A stretch of DNA of 64,000 bases, from NCBI RefSeq assembly GCF_900100255.1, contig NZ_FMTS01000008.1:1-64000 (forward strand), read 5' to 3'. Position 1 is the stretch's first letter. Every line of letters begins with the position of its first letter. The DNA is from Asticcacaulis taihuensis. GTDB lineage: Bacteria > Pseudomonadota > Alphaproteobacteria > Caulobacterales > Caulobacteraceae. This document shows positions 44,319 through 53,188 of this stretch, piece by piece. Under the pieces are notes generated by a model. The model had not been told where the DNA came from. It ran no database searches and saw nothing but the letters and a program-made list of their open reading frames with translations. The translations under genes were made by a program, and so were the position numbers.

Positions 44319-45830
44319 TCATTCAGGCACGGTCAGGTTGGCCGCGCAATGTTGGGCAATGAAGTCGCTATGGCTCGGCATGTAGTCGCAGCACCGGGCA
44401 ATGACATCGCGCATTTCCGCCAGCCACTTATTCAAGGCTGCCTCGTCAAGTGTCATGGCCAGGGGATCAGGCGCCGCGGGCCGAAGGCCCTGCCCCCACA
44501 TCACCGCCAGCCAGCTCTGAATGCGGAACTGTTCTCCGGGAATTTCCTGAATACGCCCGCGCGACTGGAAGAGATCTATCCTGTTTTGCAGGCTGTCGGG
44601 AATGGACATGGACGCGCAGTAACGCCAGAAATCAGAGTCCCTGCGCTCGCCGGCGCGATAGTGCAGGATGAGAAAATCGCGCACGACCTCATATTCGCGC
44701 CCCATATCGGCATTGTAGAGGTCGCGGTCCGCATCGGAAAATCCCTTGTCCGGGAAGAGATATTGCAGATAGGCGATGGCCTTCTGGATCAGCATGATGG
44801 CGGTCGATTCCAGCGGCTCCAGGAAACCGGCGGCCAGGCCGATAGCAACGCAGTTTTTTTCCCAGACCTTTTTTCGCCGGCCGGTCCGGAAGCGGATCAG
44901 GCGCGGATCGGCCAGGGGCGGCCCTTCGAGATTGGCCACCAACTGATCGACGGCCTGCGCCTCGTTCATGAAAGCGCTGGCGAAAACCAGGCCATTGCCA
45001 TCGCGGTGCTGCAACGGGATGCGCCACTGCCAGCCCGAAGCACGCGCCGTAGACCGCGTGAAGGGCAGCGGCGCGCCATCGCGGGCGGTCGGGACGGCCC
45101 AGGCGCGATCGCATGGCAGCCAGTGCGACCAGTCCTCGAACCCGACACCCAGGGCCTCGCCCAGAAGCAGCGACCGGAAGCCTGTGCAGTCGATAAAGAT
45201 ATCGCCATCAACGGACCGCCCCTCGTTCAGGGACAGACCTTCGATCGAACCGTCCGCCGTCAGCCGAACCTGCTCGATCCGGCCCTCAATACGCTGGACG
45301 CCGGCAGCTTCCGAAATCTGGCGCAAATACCTGGCGTAAAGGCTGGCGTCGAAATGGAAGGCATAGGTGAGGTCCGCCAGAGGCGAATTGGCCCCGGAAG
45401 GTCGCATGAATTTGCCGTGCCGGGCAGCCAGGCTTTGCAGATTATAGGCTTCCAGGGTGTCAGACGGATTGGCAAGCGCGTGCCGCAGCCAGACACTGTG
45501 AAATGGCAAGGGGCCGTAATCCCGGCCAGGCGCCCCAAAGGGATGGTGGTAGGCCCGTCCGGCTCCACCCCAGTTGACGAACTCGATACCGAACTTGAAC
45601 GTCCCTCTGGTGAATCGCAGAAAGTCGTCTTCGTCGATGCCCATGACCTGATTAAACACATGCAGGTAGGGGGTTGTCGCCTCCCCTACCCCGACAATGC
45701 CGATCTCATCGCTTTCCACCAGAACGATCTCAACCGGCGTCCCGTGCAACAGCCGGGCGAACCAGGCGGCCGTCATCCAGCCGGCCGTGCCACCGCCGGC
45801 GACGACAATTTTTCGGATAGGTTCAGGCAT
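44319..45830 (-). CDS. Tryptophan halogenase-like flavoprotein
   Basis: This 503-residue protein belongs to the flavin-dependent tryptophan halogenase family (PrnA, RebH). The FAD motif GGGTAGW is at residues 12-18, the essential lysine aligns at Lys79 (TFKFGIEF), the halogenase WxWxIP motif is present as WQWRIP, and Glu341 in EPLEST matches the second catalytic acid. It is first in an operon with GH92 and GH43, directly downstream of a TonB-dependent receptor. Members in Caulobacter-Xanthomonas glycan loci have no known substrate; a halide reaction on a glycan-derived aromatic or a flavin hydroxylation is speculative. Confidence 0.88.
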   Translation of the reverse strand: MPEPIRKIVVAGGGTAGWMTAAWFARLLHGTPVEIVLVESDEIGIVGVGEATTPYLHVFNQVMGIDEDDFLRFTRGTFKFGIEFVNWGGAGRAYHHPFGAPGRDYGPLPFHSVWLRHALANPSDTLEAYNLQSLAARHGKFMRPSGANSPLADLTYAFHFDASLYARYLRQISEAAGVQRIEGRIEQVRLTADGSIEGLSLNEGRSVDGDIFIDCTGFRSLLLGEALGVGFEDWSHWLPCDRAWAVPTARDGAPLPFTRSTARASGWQWRIPLQHRDGNGLVFASAFMNEAQAVDQLVANLEGPPLADPRLIRFRTGRRKKVWEKNCVAIGLAAGFLEPLESTAIMLIQKAIAYLQYLFPDKGFSDADRDLYNADMGREYEVVRDFLILHYRAGERRDSDFWRYCASMSIPDSLQNRIDLFQSRGRIQEIPGEQFRIQSWLAVMWGQGLRPAAPDPLAMTLDEAALNKWLAEMRDVIARCCDYMPSHSDFIAQHCAANLTVPE

Positions 45831-45893
45831 TCAGGCTCCTGTGATTTCCCGCCCCCTTCCCCATCCAACGACAAAGGACGACGAAAAGCGACT

Positions 45894-45934
45894 CCAAAAA
45901 AAGAGCCTGGCCCCTGGGGAAGGGAGCCAGGCTT
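45894..45934 (-). terminator. Rho-independent terminator of the TonB receptor gene
   Basis: On the minus strand AGCCTGGCTCCC and GGGGCCAGGCT pair around a short loop and are followed by CTTTTTTTGG. It lies about 100 bases after the receptor stop codon and before the halogenase-like gene, so the receptor and halogenase operons are likely separate, or joined by readthrough. Confidence 0.85.
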
Positions 45935-46036
45935 CTGGGAAGGTGGGCGTCAATCAGGGAGATAGGGCAGATTGACGCCTGGAGGTCCCAAATGTGCGGG
46001 CAGTAGGGAAAAGCCACCCGCACGGTAAGCAGAGGA

Positions 46037-49000
46037 CTAGAAGTTCGCCTTGACGGTCAGGGTATAGGTGCTGCCATCGTAGTCGATCCAGCGAACCAGC
46101 TTGTAGTCGTTTTCGTATTCAAAACGCTTCGAGTTCGTCATGTTGTACGCATCCAGGGATACGGTAACCCGGTCATTGACATTGTATGACGCGGAGAGAT
46201 CGAGCTGGCCACGAGCCTTGACCGAACGGGCGCTGCCGCTGTAGGTGCCGTTCGCGTTAAGCGGATAATCCGAACGCCAGTTGTAGGTGGCGCGAACGCC
46301 CCACTTTGTGGTCTCGTAATAACCGATGACATTATAGGTGTGTTTCGAGATGCCTGGGAACGGCGCCAGCGACGGGCTCTTTGCCTGTGTGAAGGCGTAG
46401 TTGAAGTTGCCGCCAAAGTTCTTCCAGAAGCCCGGCAGGAAGTCCAGGTTCTGCTGGATGTTGAACTCAAGGCCATGCACATAGGTCGGCTTGTCCAGAT
46501 TGTAGCTGCCGGAAGCGTAGATGTAGACGGTCTTCGTGCTGCTGCTCAGGCTGGTGGCGATACAGTTCGTGCCGTTCCAGTTGAGCGCACCATAACCCCA
46601 GTTGGAACCATCCGCCGGGCACAGAATGGCCGGATCGCTGGTGCCGGCAATGCGTCCCGTGATCTTCTTGTCGAAATAGGCCAGGGAGATCAGGCTGTTC
46701 GGACGATTGTACCATTCCAGGGACAGGTCGTAAGAGTCAGCCAGATAGGGATGGAGCTGGTTATTCCCGATCGTGACAGACGCCGTGTCAATTTCCATGG
46801 ACGGAGTCGATGAGCTGCCGTCACGCAAAACTTGCCCGAAGATGGAGACCGGCGAATACTGACGCGCCTGCGGACGGACATAGGTCTTGTAGTAGGCGCC
46901 ACGAAGAACCAGATTTTCCTGGATATCGGCGGCGAAAATGGCCGACGGCAACCAGTAATGATACTTGTTCTTGATTTCATGCAGGCTGAAATTGGACAGC
47001 GAGCCTACGCCGTCAGCAAACGCAGAGGTCTGGTCAAGCGTTTGTATCGTGTTGGCCGTGTCTTCATAGCGCACGCCGAAGTTACCGCGGACACGATGCC
47101 CGATGATCTGGGTGTCGTACTTGGCCTGGATATAAGCTTCGGTGAGGTCGTTGCTGTTGGTGTAGTTGTAATTGGCAAAGGCGCCATCGGCATAGAGGAT
47201 ATTCAGACCGACGCTGGACAGACCGCCGCCATTATAAGCGGTGACCGGCGTCACGGCGGACAGGAACTTCTCAGGGTCGATAACTTGCCAGTTCTTGGAG
47301 ATCGCCGCGTTGCCGTCCATGAAGTCATCGACGGACGGGGCTGTGACGAGCATATCGGCGGTCAGGTTTTGCAACTGAAGCCCGTAAGCCATGTTACGGA
47401 AGCCCTTGGACTTGAAGCGGTTTTGCTCAAGGCGCACGCCGCCCTGGATGCTGGTGATAGGGCCGAACTCCACAAAGCGTTCAAGATCGAACTGAGCCGA
47501 ATTGACCTGGTTGTAGGCATAGCTCTCAGAACCTGACACGTTGAGGTTATAGGCGCCATCCGCCGTGTACCAGTTCTCAGGATCGCTCGCTGACCAGACC
47601 GTCCAGTCGTGCATCAAGGAGTTCTGAGGCGTCGGTGTGACGGCATAGCTGAAGTCGCTCAGGCTGCCCAGGCCGGTGTTGAAATTGGCGGTAATGCCAT
47701 TCGTTCCGCCCGAATAGTTCGGATTGGTCTGCAGATCGAGTTCAGTTTCAAGCGACGAACTCAGGCCGTTTGAGATCGACAGAACGGCTGCGGCGCGCCA
47801 CTTTTCATTGCGCCAGTCGGCATTGGCGACGAGGCCCTTGGATTGCTGGTGCTGCGAATACAGGCGCGTCGATGACTTGGCCGGGAAATTGGTCATCGTG
47901 ATGTCAGGATAGAGGTAGCGTCCGTCTGAAGTCGCCACCGGGTCGCCATTCGTGGCCACAGTGCCCGCGCCATCCCACATCGAGTTGATCAGGAAATACT
48001 GCGTCGTCTTCGGCAGGTTACGATCCGTATAGAAGCCGACGATACCGAGCTTGGTTTCGTCATTGGGCTTCCATTCAAGGCCGGCGGAACCGGTCCACAG
48101 GTCGCCCTCGTTGACGCGGGTGTACTGACGCAGGGCGCTGTCATACCAGGCGCCGGCCGTGCCCTTGGAACCCGTCGTGCTGTCCACATAGGCCGCCGCT
48201 TGAGCATCGGTCATGTTCAGAGCGCTGCCCAGGGAGCGACAGAAGGCCGTCCCAGAGCTGGTGCAGGCCGTCGGGGAATAGAAGGCGCCGTATTTTGATG
48301 CAAAATCGCTGGCGGAAAGGCCAGTCCCCTGAGCGGTGAGGACACTGTAGGTGTTGAAGCGCAGGGTATCGCGGCGGAAGTTTTCGTGCTTGTAGGCAAG
48401 CGTTCCGAAAACGGCGAGCGTCGGGCTGATATGCTTGTTGTAGCCGAGGGTAAAGGCCGGCGACGACAGCTTACCAAGCGTATTATATTCGTAAGCTGCC
48501 TTGGCGAAGCCGCCATCCTTTCGCGACAGGGCGGGCGCAATCTGCATGTCGACATTGCCCGAAAGGCCGCCCGACTGGGCATTGGCCATGGGCGACTTCT
48601 CGATCATGAAGGCGCTGAAGATATCCGAATTGAAGGCGCCCAGCGGACCGGAGGAATCGTTGCTCAGGGAGGGCGGATCAGCAAACGCCTGACCATTCAG
48701 AGTGGTGCGGGCATAAGAACCTGGCATACCGCGCAGGTTGATGGTGGCGTTGCGGCCCTCGGCTTCGCGGTTGATCTGGACGCCCGGCACGCGCTGCAGG
48801 GCTTCACCCACGTTCAGATCCGGAAAACGCCCCAGACCGTCCGAAGAGATACCGTCGGTAATTTCAATATTGTTACGCTTGGATTTTACTGCGTCCGCAT
48901 AGCTTTTGCGGAAACCCGTTACTACGACTTCGGTCGTATCTGACGGGGATGCCTGAGCTGCCGCATCCGCTGTGCCTGAAGCCGTTTGCGCAAAGGCCGA

Positions 49001-49060
49001 CGAGCCGATCAGCAAGGCCGCTGTCGCCGCCCCCGCCAGGATAATGTGTTTTTTTTGCAT
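46037..49060 (-). CDS. TonB-dependent receptor (copy 1)
   Basis: This 1007-residue outer-membrane receptor has a signal peptide (ending SSAFAQ), a plug domain opening with EVVVTGFRKSYADAVKSKR and the EALQRVPGVQINREAEGRN block, and a 22-strand barrel ending in YTLTVKANF (terminal Phe). It is of the large type found in Caulobacterales and Xanthomonads for import of oligosaccharides by TonB-ExbBD. It lies between the halogenase operon and a divergent FadR-type regulator. Start ATG 49060 follows AAAGGGAAC. A 5-prime leader of about 300 bases contains a strong hairpin. Confidence 0.95.
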   Translation of the reverse strand: MQKKHIILAGAATAALLIGSSAFAQTASGTADAAAQASPSDTTEVVVTGFRKSYADAVKSKRNNIEITDGISSDGLGRFPDLNVGEALQRVPGVQINREAEGRNATINLRGMPGSYARTTLNGQAFADPPSLSNDSSGPLGAFNSDIFSAFMIEKSPMANAQSGGLSGNVDMQIAPALSRKDGGFAKAAYEYNTLGKLSSPAFTLGYNKHISPTLAVFGTLAYKHENFRRDTLRFNTYSVLTAQGTGLSASDFASKYGAFYSPTACTSSGTAFCRSLGSALNMTDAQAAAYVDSTTGSKGTAGAWYDSALRQYTRVNEGDLWTGSAGLEWKPNDETKLGIVGFYTDRNLPKTTQYFLINSMWDGAGTVATNGDPVATSDGRYLYPDITMTNFPAKSSTRLYSQHQQSKGLVANADWRNEKWRAAAVLSISNGLSSSLETELDLQTNPNYSGGTNGITANFNTGLGSLSDFSYAVTPTPQNSLMHDWTVWSASDPENWYTADGAYNLNVSGSESYAYNQVNSAQFDLERFVEFGPITSIQGGVRLEQNRFKSKGFRNMAYGLQLQNLTADMLVTAPSVDDFMDGNAAISKNWQVIDPEKFLSAVTPVTAYNGGGLSSVGLNILYADGAFANYNYTNSNDLTEAYIQAKYDTQIIGHRVRGNFGVRYEDTANTIQTLDQTSAFADGVGSLSNFSLHEIKNKYHYWLPSAIFAADIQENLVLRGAYYKTYVRPQARQYSPVSIFGQVLRDGSSSTPSMEIDTASVTIGNNQLHPYLADSYDLSLEWYNRPNSLISLAYFDKKITGRIAGTSDPAILCPADGSNWGYGALNWNGTNCIATSLSSSTKTVYIYASGSYNLDKPTYVHGLEFNIQQNLDFLPGFWKNFGGNFNYAFTQAKSPSLAPFPGISKHTYNVIGYYETTKWGVRATYNWRSDYPLNANGTYSGSARSVKARGQLDLSASYNVNDRVTVSLDAYNMTNSKRFEYENDYKLVRWIDYDGSTYTLTVKANF

Positions 49061-49087
49061 TTTTTGTTCCCTTTATTCTTGATTATT

Positions 49088-49121
49088 CTGAATTCTGCGC
49101 GGCAAGCCCCGCAGAATTCAG
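49088..49121 (-). other. 12-base perfect hairpin in the TonB receptor leader
   Basis: CTGAATTCTGCG (49088-49099) and CGCAGAATTCAG (49110-49121) pair perfectly around a 10-base loop that can extend the stem by GGC/GCC. It lies 28 bases before the receptor start codon, within the likely mRNA leader. It could stabilise the message or control translation; no T-run follows it. Confidence 0.6.
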
Positions 49122-49369
49122 GTTGAGCCAATACGCACGCCCGCCGCAGTCGCGATGGACCTTATTACCGCCCCCGCAATTGCAGCCGGCAGATCACACT
49201 AGAAAACTGAATTCATCGCACGCGACACATCAACCAATTTCGATGGTTTCGCATTTCACTTCTGCATGTGGTACGGATACCCGCCGACCGATCATGCCAT
49301 TTACCAACTAGCCTGACTCACTGATAAGCATTTTGGCGAACCCTGTTTGGTTTATATCTTTTGTCACAC

Positions 49370-49397
49370 AATATACGCTTTTAGCAAAATAGATCAA
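49370..49397 (-). promoter_or_regulatory. Likely promoter of TonB receptor copy 1
   Basis: Minus strand: TTGATC (49392-49397), a 16-base spacer and TATATT (49370-49375). A half-site TTGG lies directly upstream and a full TTGG-N4-CCAA site about 40 bases upstream. The transcript start would be near 49363. Confidence 0.45.
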
Positions 49398-49434
49398 CCA
49401 ATATTTCTTGATCTCGCACATCATTTTCTTCAAA

Positions 49435-49446
49435 TTGGTTGGCCAA
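49435..49446. promoter_or_regulatory. TTGG-N4-CCAA operator, site 1 of the receptor-regulator gap
   Basis: TTGGTTGGCCAA, flanked by AA on both sides. It has the form of E. coli UxuR/ExuR sites (TTGG-N4-CCAA) and equals, on the other strand, the sites at 38417 and 60753. It sits in the divergent region between TonB receptor copy 1 and the FadR-type regulator gene. Confidence 0.65.
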
Positions 49447-49531
49447 AAAATATTTTTCTGTATTAATTCAGCATATTAACGCATTTATTGCCGCTTCAAA
49501 AAATTGACACATACTTGACGAATTTCACAAA

Positions 49532-49543
49532 TTGGTTATCCAA
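49532..49543. promoter_or_regulatory. TTGG-N4-CCAA operator, site 2, near the regulator promoter
   Basis: TTGGTTATCCAA. Upstream, TTGACA (49504-49509) and a 17-base spacer place a weak -10 (ACAAAT) at 49527-49532, overlapping the site, so the regulator gene may repress itself. Confidence 0.6.
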
Positions 49544-49789
49544 ATACCCCACGCCGTTGAGTTGCAGACCAATGTGAGCGATAACAGTTTGTACAAAAGC
49601 AGGATGGACCGCTAAGACGCCACACCGCGTCATTCAGCTTGCGGCCGTTAAACAGGGCGAAATTGGATGACCGATTCGAAGAGAAAGCCATTGTACATAT
49701 CGGGGGGACACGTCATATTGCCGGCGTCTCGCGGGACCGATACAAATGCGCGCACAACCAAGCCCGCCTTAAATCCGAAAAAGGCCAAA

Positions 49790-50533
49790 ATGATCACATC
49801 GCCAGATAAGGAACCGCGCTTTTACCAGGCCGTGGGCCAGGATCTGATCGAGCGCATCATGTCCGGCGAGTTCAAGGCCGTGGAACGCCTGCCCAGCGAA
49901 CGCGAACTGGCGGCGGCCTACGATGTCGGCCGGGCGGTCATTCGGGACGCGCTGGTCATGCTTGAGGTCAAGGGGCTTGTCGAGGTCCGGCAGGGCTCAG
50001 GCATCTACGTCACACGCCGCGCCTGGGAGGCGCAGGCCCTGAAACTGAACGACATTCCGGCCAGCCAGATGCCGGAGGCCCTGCCCGCCGCCGGTCCATT
50101 CGAATTGCTCCAGGCCCGGCAATGGCTGGAAAGCCATATCGCCCGCCTGGCCGCCACCTATGCCACAGATTTCGACCTGAAGGCCATTTCCGAAGCCTAT
50201 GAAGATCATCAGCGCGCCCCCTATGGGGAGGTCAAGGAAGCCATGGATATCCGCTTCCACCTGACGATCGCCCGCGCCACGCAGAACATGGAACTGGTGG
50301 CGGTCGTACAGCAACTGCGCAATCGCCGGGAAAACAATCCGCTGTGGGCGCGCCTGAGCGAGCGTATCCGCGACCCAAACTACCGCGATCGCTGGGTTAT
50401 GGACCACAATGAACTGGTAGACGCCCTGCTGCGCCGCGATCCGGAAGGGGCCTATGTCGCCATGTGGCGTCACATTGAAAATGTCCGCAAGTTCCTGGAA
50501 TCCCAGATGAATGACGGCAGCGAAGCCGGCTGA
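49790..50533 (+). CDS. FadR-type GntR transcriptional regulator (copy 1)
   Basis: This 247-residue regulator has an N-terminal winged helix (LPSERELAAAYDVGRAVIRD, then VEVRQGSGIYVTR) and a C-terminal FCD domain whose metal-ligand His residues appear in IRFHLTIARATQN and AMWRHIENV. FCD regulators sense sugar acids such as glucuronate. The DNA-recognition helix is nearly identical to copy 2 at 60949-61779. I prefer ATG 49790 (AAAAAGG upstream); ATG 49667 would add 41 residues without clear homology. It is divergent from TonB receptor copy 1, with operator sites between, and probably represses the locus until a uronate-type inducer appears. Confidence 0.88.
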   Translation: MITSPDKEPRFYQAVGQDLIERIMSGEFKAVERLPSERELAAAYDVGRAVIRDALVMLEVKGLVEVRQGSGIYVTRRAWEAQALKLNDIPASQMPEALPAAGPFELLQARQWLESHIARLAATYATDFDLKAISEAYEDHQRAPYGEVKEAMDIRFHLTIARATQNMELVAVVQQLRNRRENNPLWARLSERIRDPNYRDRWVMDHNELVDALLRRDPEGAYVAMWRHIENVRKFLESQMNDGSEAG

Positions 50534-50551
50534 GGCCAGGGGAATAGATAC

Positions 50552-50583
50552 GCGGCGGGCCGCCAGACACGACCCGCCGCACC
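50552..50583. terminator. Hairpin between convergent regulator and GH51 genes
   Basis: GCGGCGGG and CCCGCCGC pair perfectly around a 15-base loop, 20 bases after the regulator stop and just before the GH51 stop. No T-run on either strand, so termination is uncertain. Confidence 0.45.
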
Positions 50584-50589
50584 TCTGGA

Positions 50590-52155
50590 CTAGTTTAACT
50601 GGACGACAACAACAGACTTCGACGGAATGTCGAGGGTCAATTGGTTGCCCTTGATCTTGCCGCCCTTGTAGTCGACGGGCGCGACCAGCGCCTTTTCGCC
50701 CGGCAGGTTGGCGGCGTCCATCTTGTCCGCCGTCAGCACCTGGCCGCCGACCTTTGTCACCTTCAAGCCGCTGACATCGACCGACAGGACGATATTATCC
50801 GCCGGGTCCATATTGGCGATACCGATATAGACGTGACCATCCTTGCCGCGCGCCGCCGAGGCGTTGAAGGCTGGAATGGTGTTGCCGCCGGCGCTGTATT
50901 GCGGCGCGGTGAAGGTTAGCGGCAGGGCCGTGGCATCCTGGAAGGGCACATACATCTTGAAAGCGTAATAGGTCGGCGTCAGCTCGATCTTGTCCTTATC
51001 GGTCAGGATCATGGCCTGCAGGACGTTGATCGTCTGGGCAATGCTGGTCATCTTCACGCGGTCGACATGGTGATGGAAGATGTTGAAATTGGCGGCGGCC
51101 AGCACGGCATCGCGCAGGGTGTTCTTCTGGTACAGAAAGCCGGGATTGGTGCCCTTTTCGACGTCGTACCAGGTGCCCCATTCATCAACAAACAGACCGA
51201 CGCGCTTTTGCGGATCGTACTTGTCCATGATGGCTTCGTGCTTGGTGATGATCTCTTCCATCTTGAGCGTACGGGCGAAGGTGCTGACCCACTGGTCGGT
51301 GCCGAAACCCGTCGCTGCCCCCTTGGCGTTCCAGTCACCGGTCGGCAGGGTGTAATAATGCAGGGAAATGCCATCCATCTCCCCGCCCGCCATCTTCATC
51401 AGGGTATCGGTCCATTCATACTGCTCGGCATTGGCGCCCGAAGCGATCTTCAGCCCCTGATTGGTGGCGCTCTTGTGAAAGAAGGCCTGGAAGCGACGAT
51501 ATTCGTCGGCATAATATTCCGGACGCATCTGGCCACCGCAACCCCAGCTTTCGTTGCCAATGCCCCAGAAGGCGACCTTCCACGGCGCGTCACGGCCATT
51601 CTTGCGGCGTTCATTGGCCAGGGTATCGTTGCCCGGCGAGGTCATGTACTCCACCCACTCGCGCATATCCTTCGGCGAGGAAGACCCGACATTGACCGAG
51701 AGATAGGCTTCCGAGCCGATCTGGTCGATGAAGTCCATGAATTCATGGGTGCCGAACTGGTTGGTTTCCGGCGCATCGCCCCACCAGTTGTTCTTGCGTA
51801 CCGGGCGCTGGTCACGCGGACCGATGCCATCACGCCAGTCATATTCATCGGCGAAGCAGCCACCTGGCCAGCGCACGACCGGCACATGCAGATCCTTCAG
51901 CGCCGCCACAACATCGCTGCGGATACCGCGGACATTAGGAATCTTGGAGTCGGGTCCGACCCAGATACCGTCATAGATACCGCCGCCCAAGTGTTCGGAA
52001 AATTGTCCGTAAATATAGCGGCTGATCGTGCCACCGTTTTCGTCCGCTTTCAGCGCCGCATCAGCGCGCAGGGTATCGGCATTGGCAGCCTGAAAAGCGC
52101 CCGCCGCCAAAGCCAGCGACAGACAGGCCGTGGAGACCAGGGATCTGATTTTCAT
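50590..52155 (-). CDS. GH51 family alpha-L-arabinofuranosidase, exported
   Basis: This 521-residue enzyme removes terminal arabinofuranose from arabinoxylan or arabinan. Signal peptide MKIRSLVSTACLSLALAAGA precedes the GH51 barrel. The acid/base Glu202 is in GIGNES and the nucleophile Glu325 in FVDEWGTW; the C-terminal beta domain is complete. Many GH51 enzymes are cytoplasmic; a signal peptide here places it in the periplasm. Transcribed alone, toward the convergent regulator. A degenerate operator (TTGGTTATCCCG) and a promoter candidate lie upstream. Confidence 0.94.
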   Translation of the reverse strand: MKIRSLVSTACLSLALAAGAFQAANADTLRADAALKADENGGTISRYIYGQFSEHLGGGIYDGIWVGPDSKIPNVRGIRSDVVAALKDLHVPVVRWPGGCFADEYDWRDGIGPRDQRPVRKNNWWGDAPETNQFGTHEFMDFIDQIGSEAYLSVNVGSSSPKDMREWVEYMTSPGNDTLANERRKNGRDAPWKVAFWGIGNESWGCGGQMRPEYYADEYRRFQAFFHKSATNQGLKIASGANAEQYEWTDTLMKMAGGEMDGISLHYYTLPTGDWNAKGAATGFGTDQWVSTFARTLKMEEIITKHEAIMDKYDPQKRVGLFVDEWGTWYDVEKGTNPGFLYQKNTLRDAVLAAANFNIFHHHVDRVKMTSIAQTINVLQAMILTDKDKIELTPTYYAFKMYVPFQDATALPLTFTAPQYSAGGNTIPAFNASAARGKDGHVYIGIANMDPADNIVLSVDVSGLKVTKVGGQVLTADKMDAANLPGEKALVAPVDYKGGKIKGNQLTLDIPSKSVVVVQLN

Positions 52156-52176
52156 ATCACATTTCCTCTATTATGT

Positions 52177-52230
52177 ATTATAGTCAGACAATTTAGCCGA
52201 AAGCTATAACAGGCGCAATTGGTTATCCCG
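52177..52230 (-). promoter_or_regulatory. GH51 promoter candidate with degenerate operator
   Basis: Minus strand: TTGCGC (52213-52218), a 17-base spacer and TAAATT (52190-52195). A TATAAT (52177-52182) lies further downstream with a poor -35. TTGGTTATCCCG at 52219-52230 keeps the left half and the CC of the locus operator. Confidence 0.45.
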
Positions 52231-52268
52231 CGCCTATACTTGATTAATTTTACTCCTGAGCCACAGGA

Positions 52269-52305
52269 TAAAAAAAGCGCCTTCGCCGTTAGCCGGCGAA
52301 GGCGC
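52269..52305 (-). terminator. Rho-independent terminator of the GlcNAc operon
   Basis: Minus strand: GCGCCTTCGCC and GGCGAAGGCGC pair perfectly (11 bases) around a 7-base loop, followed by TTTTTTTATCC. It lies about 100 bases after the stop of the last operon gene at 52412. Confidence 0.9.
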
Positions 52306-52411
52306 CCAAGGGCCGGTCATCCCAGAAACCCACCCGGCCGGAACCGGAGGGGTAAACGCTTCCGACAGGATGATCAGCGGCAGTTTCGCAAATATGTGTG
52401 CTTACTTTTCA

Positions 52412-53188
52412 TCATTGCTGGCTCAGTTCCGCGACCACATCATAGGCATCGCCGCGATAATAAGAATGGCTGAGTTCGCAGGTCCGGCCATCGGCCAGGA
52501 ACCCGCGCCGCTCGATGAACAGGCCGGCCTCACCCGGCGCCACCTCAAGCTTTTCTGCCTGTTCCGCCGCCAGGGACACCGCTCTCAGGCGCTGCAGGGC
52601 GCGCACCGGACGATGCCCCGTCAGGTCGAGGGCAGCGTAAAGCGAGGACGTGATCAGCCCGAGCGGCGGCAGGCAGAAGGCGGGAATGGTGGTATATTCA
52701 AGTGCCATCAGCGTATTATCGGCATAACGCAGGCGCACGAACCGGCAGACCTCCGAACCGGGCGACAGACCCAGGGAAAGCGATTCTTCGGGCGTGACCG
52801 TGCCGCGCGCCTTACTCAGCCATTCCGAGCGTGGCGTACTGCCGCGCGCCAGCATGTCCTCGCTGAAGGAGGACAGTTTGGCGAAATTCTTCTCCAGACG
52901 GCGAATGACAAATGTGCCGGCGCCCCGGCGCCGCGCGATCAGGCCCTCCGCGGCCAGCCCTTCGATGGCCTTACGGACCGTGATCCGCGCAATGTCGAAA
53001 TCCTCGGCGATCTGCCGTTCGGCGGGCAGAACATCATTGACGGCCAGGGCGCCGGTATGGATGGCGCGGCGCAGGTTGTTCTGCAACTGAATATACAAAG
53101 GTGCGGGATCTTCGCTTGTCAGGTCTCCCAGCGTATCACGCAAGGACAACCGACCAGTCAGGTTGGAATGGGGGACCGATGTATTCAT
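52412..53188 (-). CDS. HutC/NagR-type GntR regulator with UTRA domain
   Basis: This 258-residue regulator has a GntR winged helix (LPAERQIAEDFDIARITVRKAIEGL, shortened: LPAERQIAEDF ... RITVRKAIEG) and a UTRA effector domain (about residues 100-250). NagR/DasR relatives bind glucosamine- or GlcNAc-6-phosphate. It is the last gene of the operon GH89-NagX-kinase-regulator and overlaps the kinase stop (ATGA), which supports control by a product of GlcNAc phosphorylation. Target sites were not identified. Confidence 0.85.
   Translation of the reverse strand: MNTSVPHSNLTGRLSLRDTLGDLTSEDPAPLYIQLQNNLRRAIHTGALAVNDVLPAERQIAEDFDIARITVRKAIEGLAAEGLIARRRGAGTFVIRRLEKNFAKLSSFSEDMLARGSTPRSEWLSKARGTVTPEESLSLGLSPGSEVCRFVRLRYADNTLMALEYTTIPAFCLPPLGLITSSLYAALDLTGHRPVRALQRLRAVSLAAEQAEKLEVAPGEAGLFIERRGFLADGRTCELSHSYYRGDAYDVVAELSQQ

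Noticed and set aside
44292-45965. 557-codon open frame on the plus strand
   Set aside because: Antisense to the halogenase-like gene; no ribosome site and low-information composition.
49576-49606. ACAGTTTGTACAAAAGCAGG resembles a Gateway attB1 site
   Set aside because: It differs from attB1 at several bases and there is no other vector sequence around; the match centres on the simple palindrome TTTGTACAAA.
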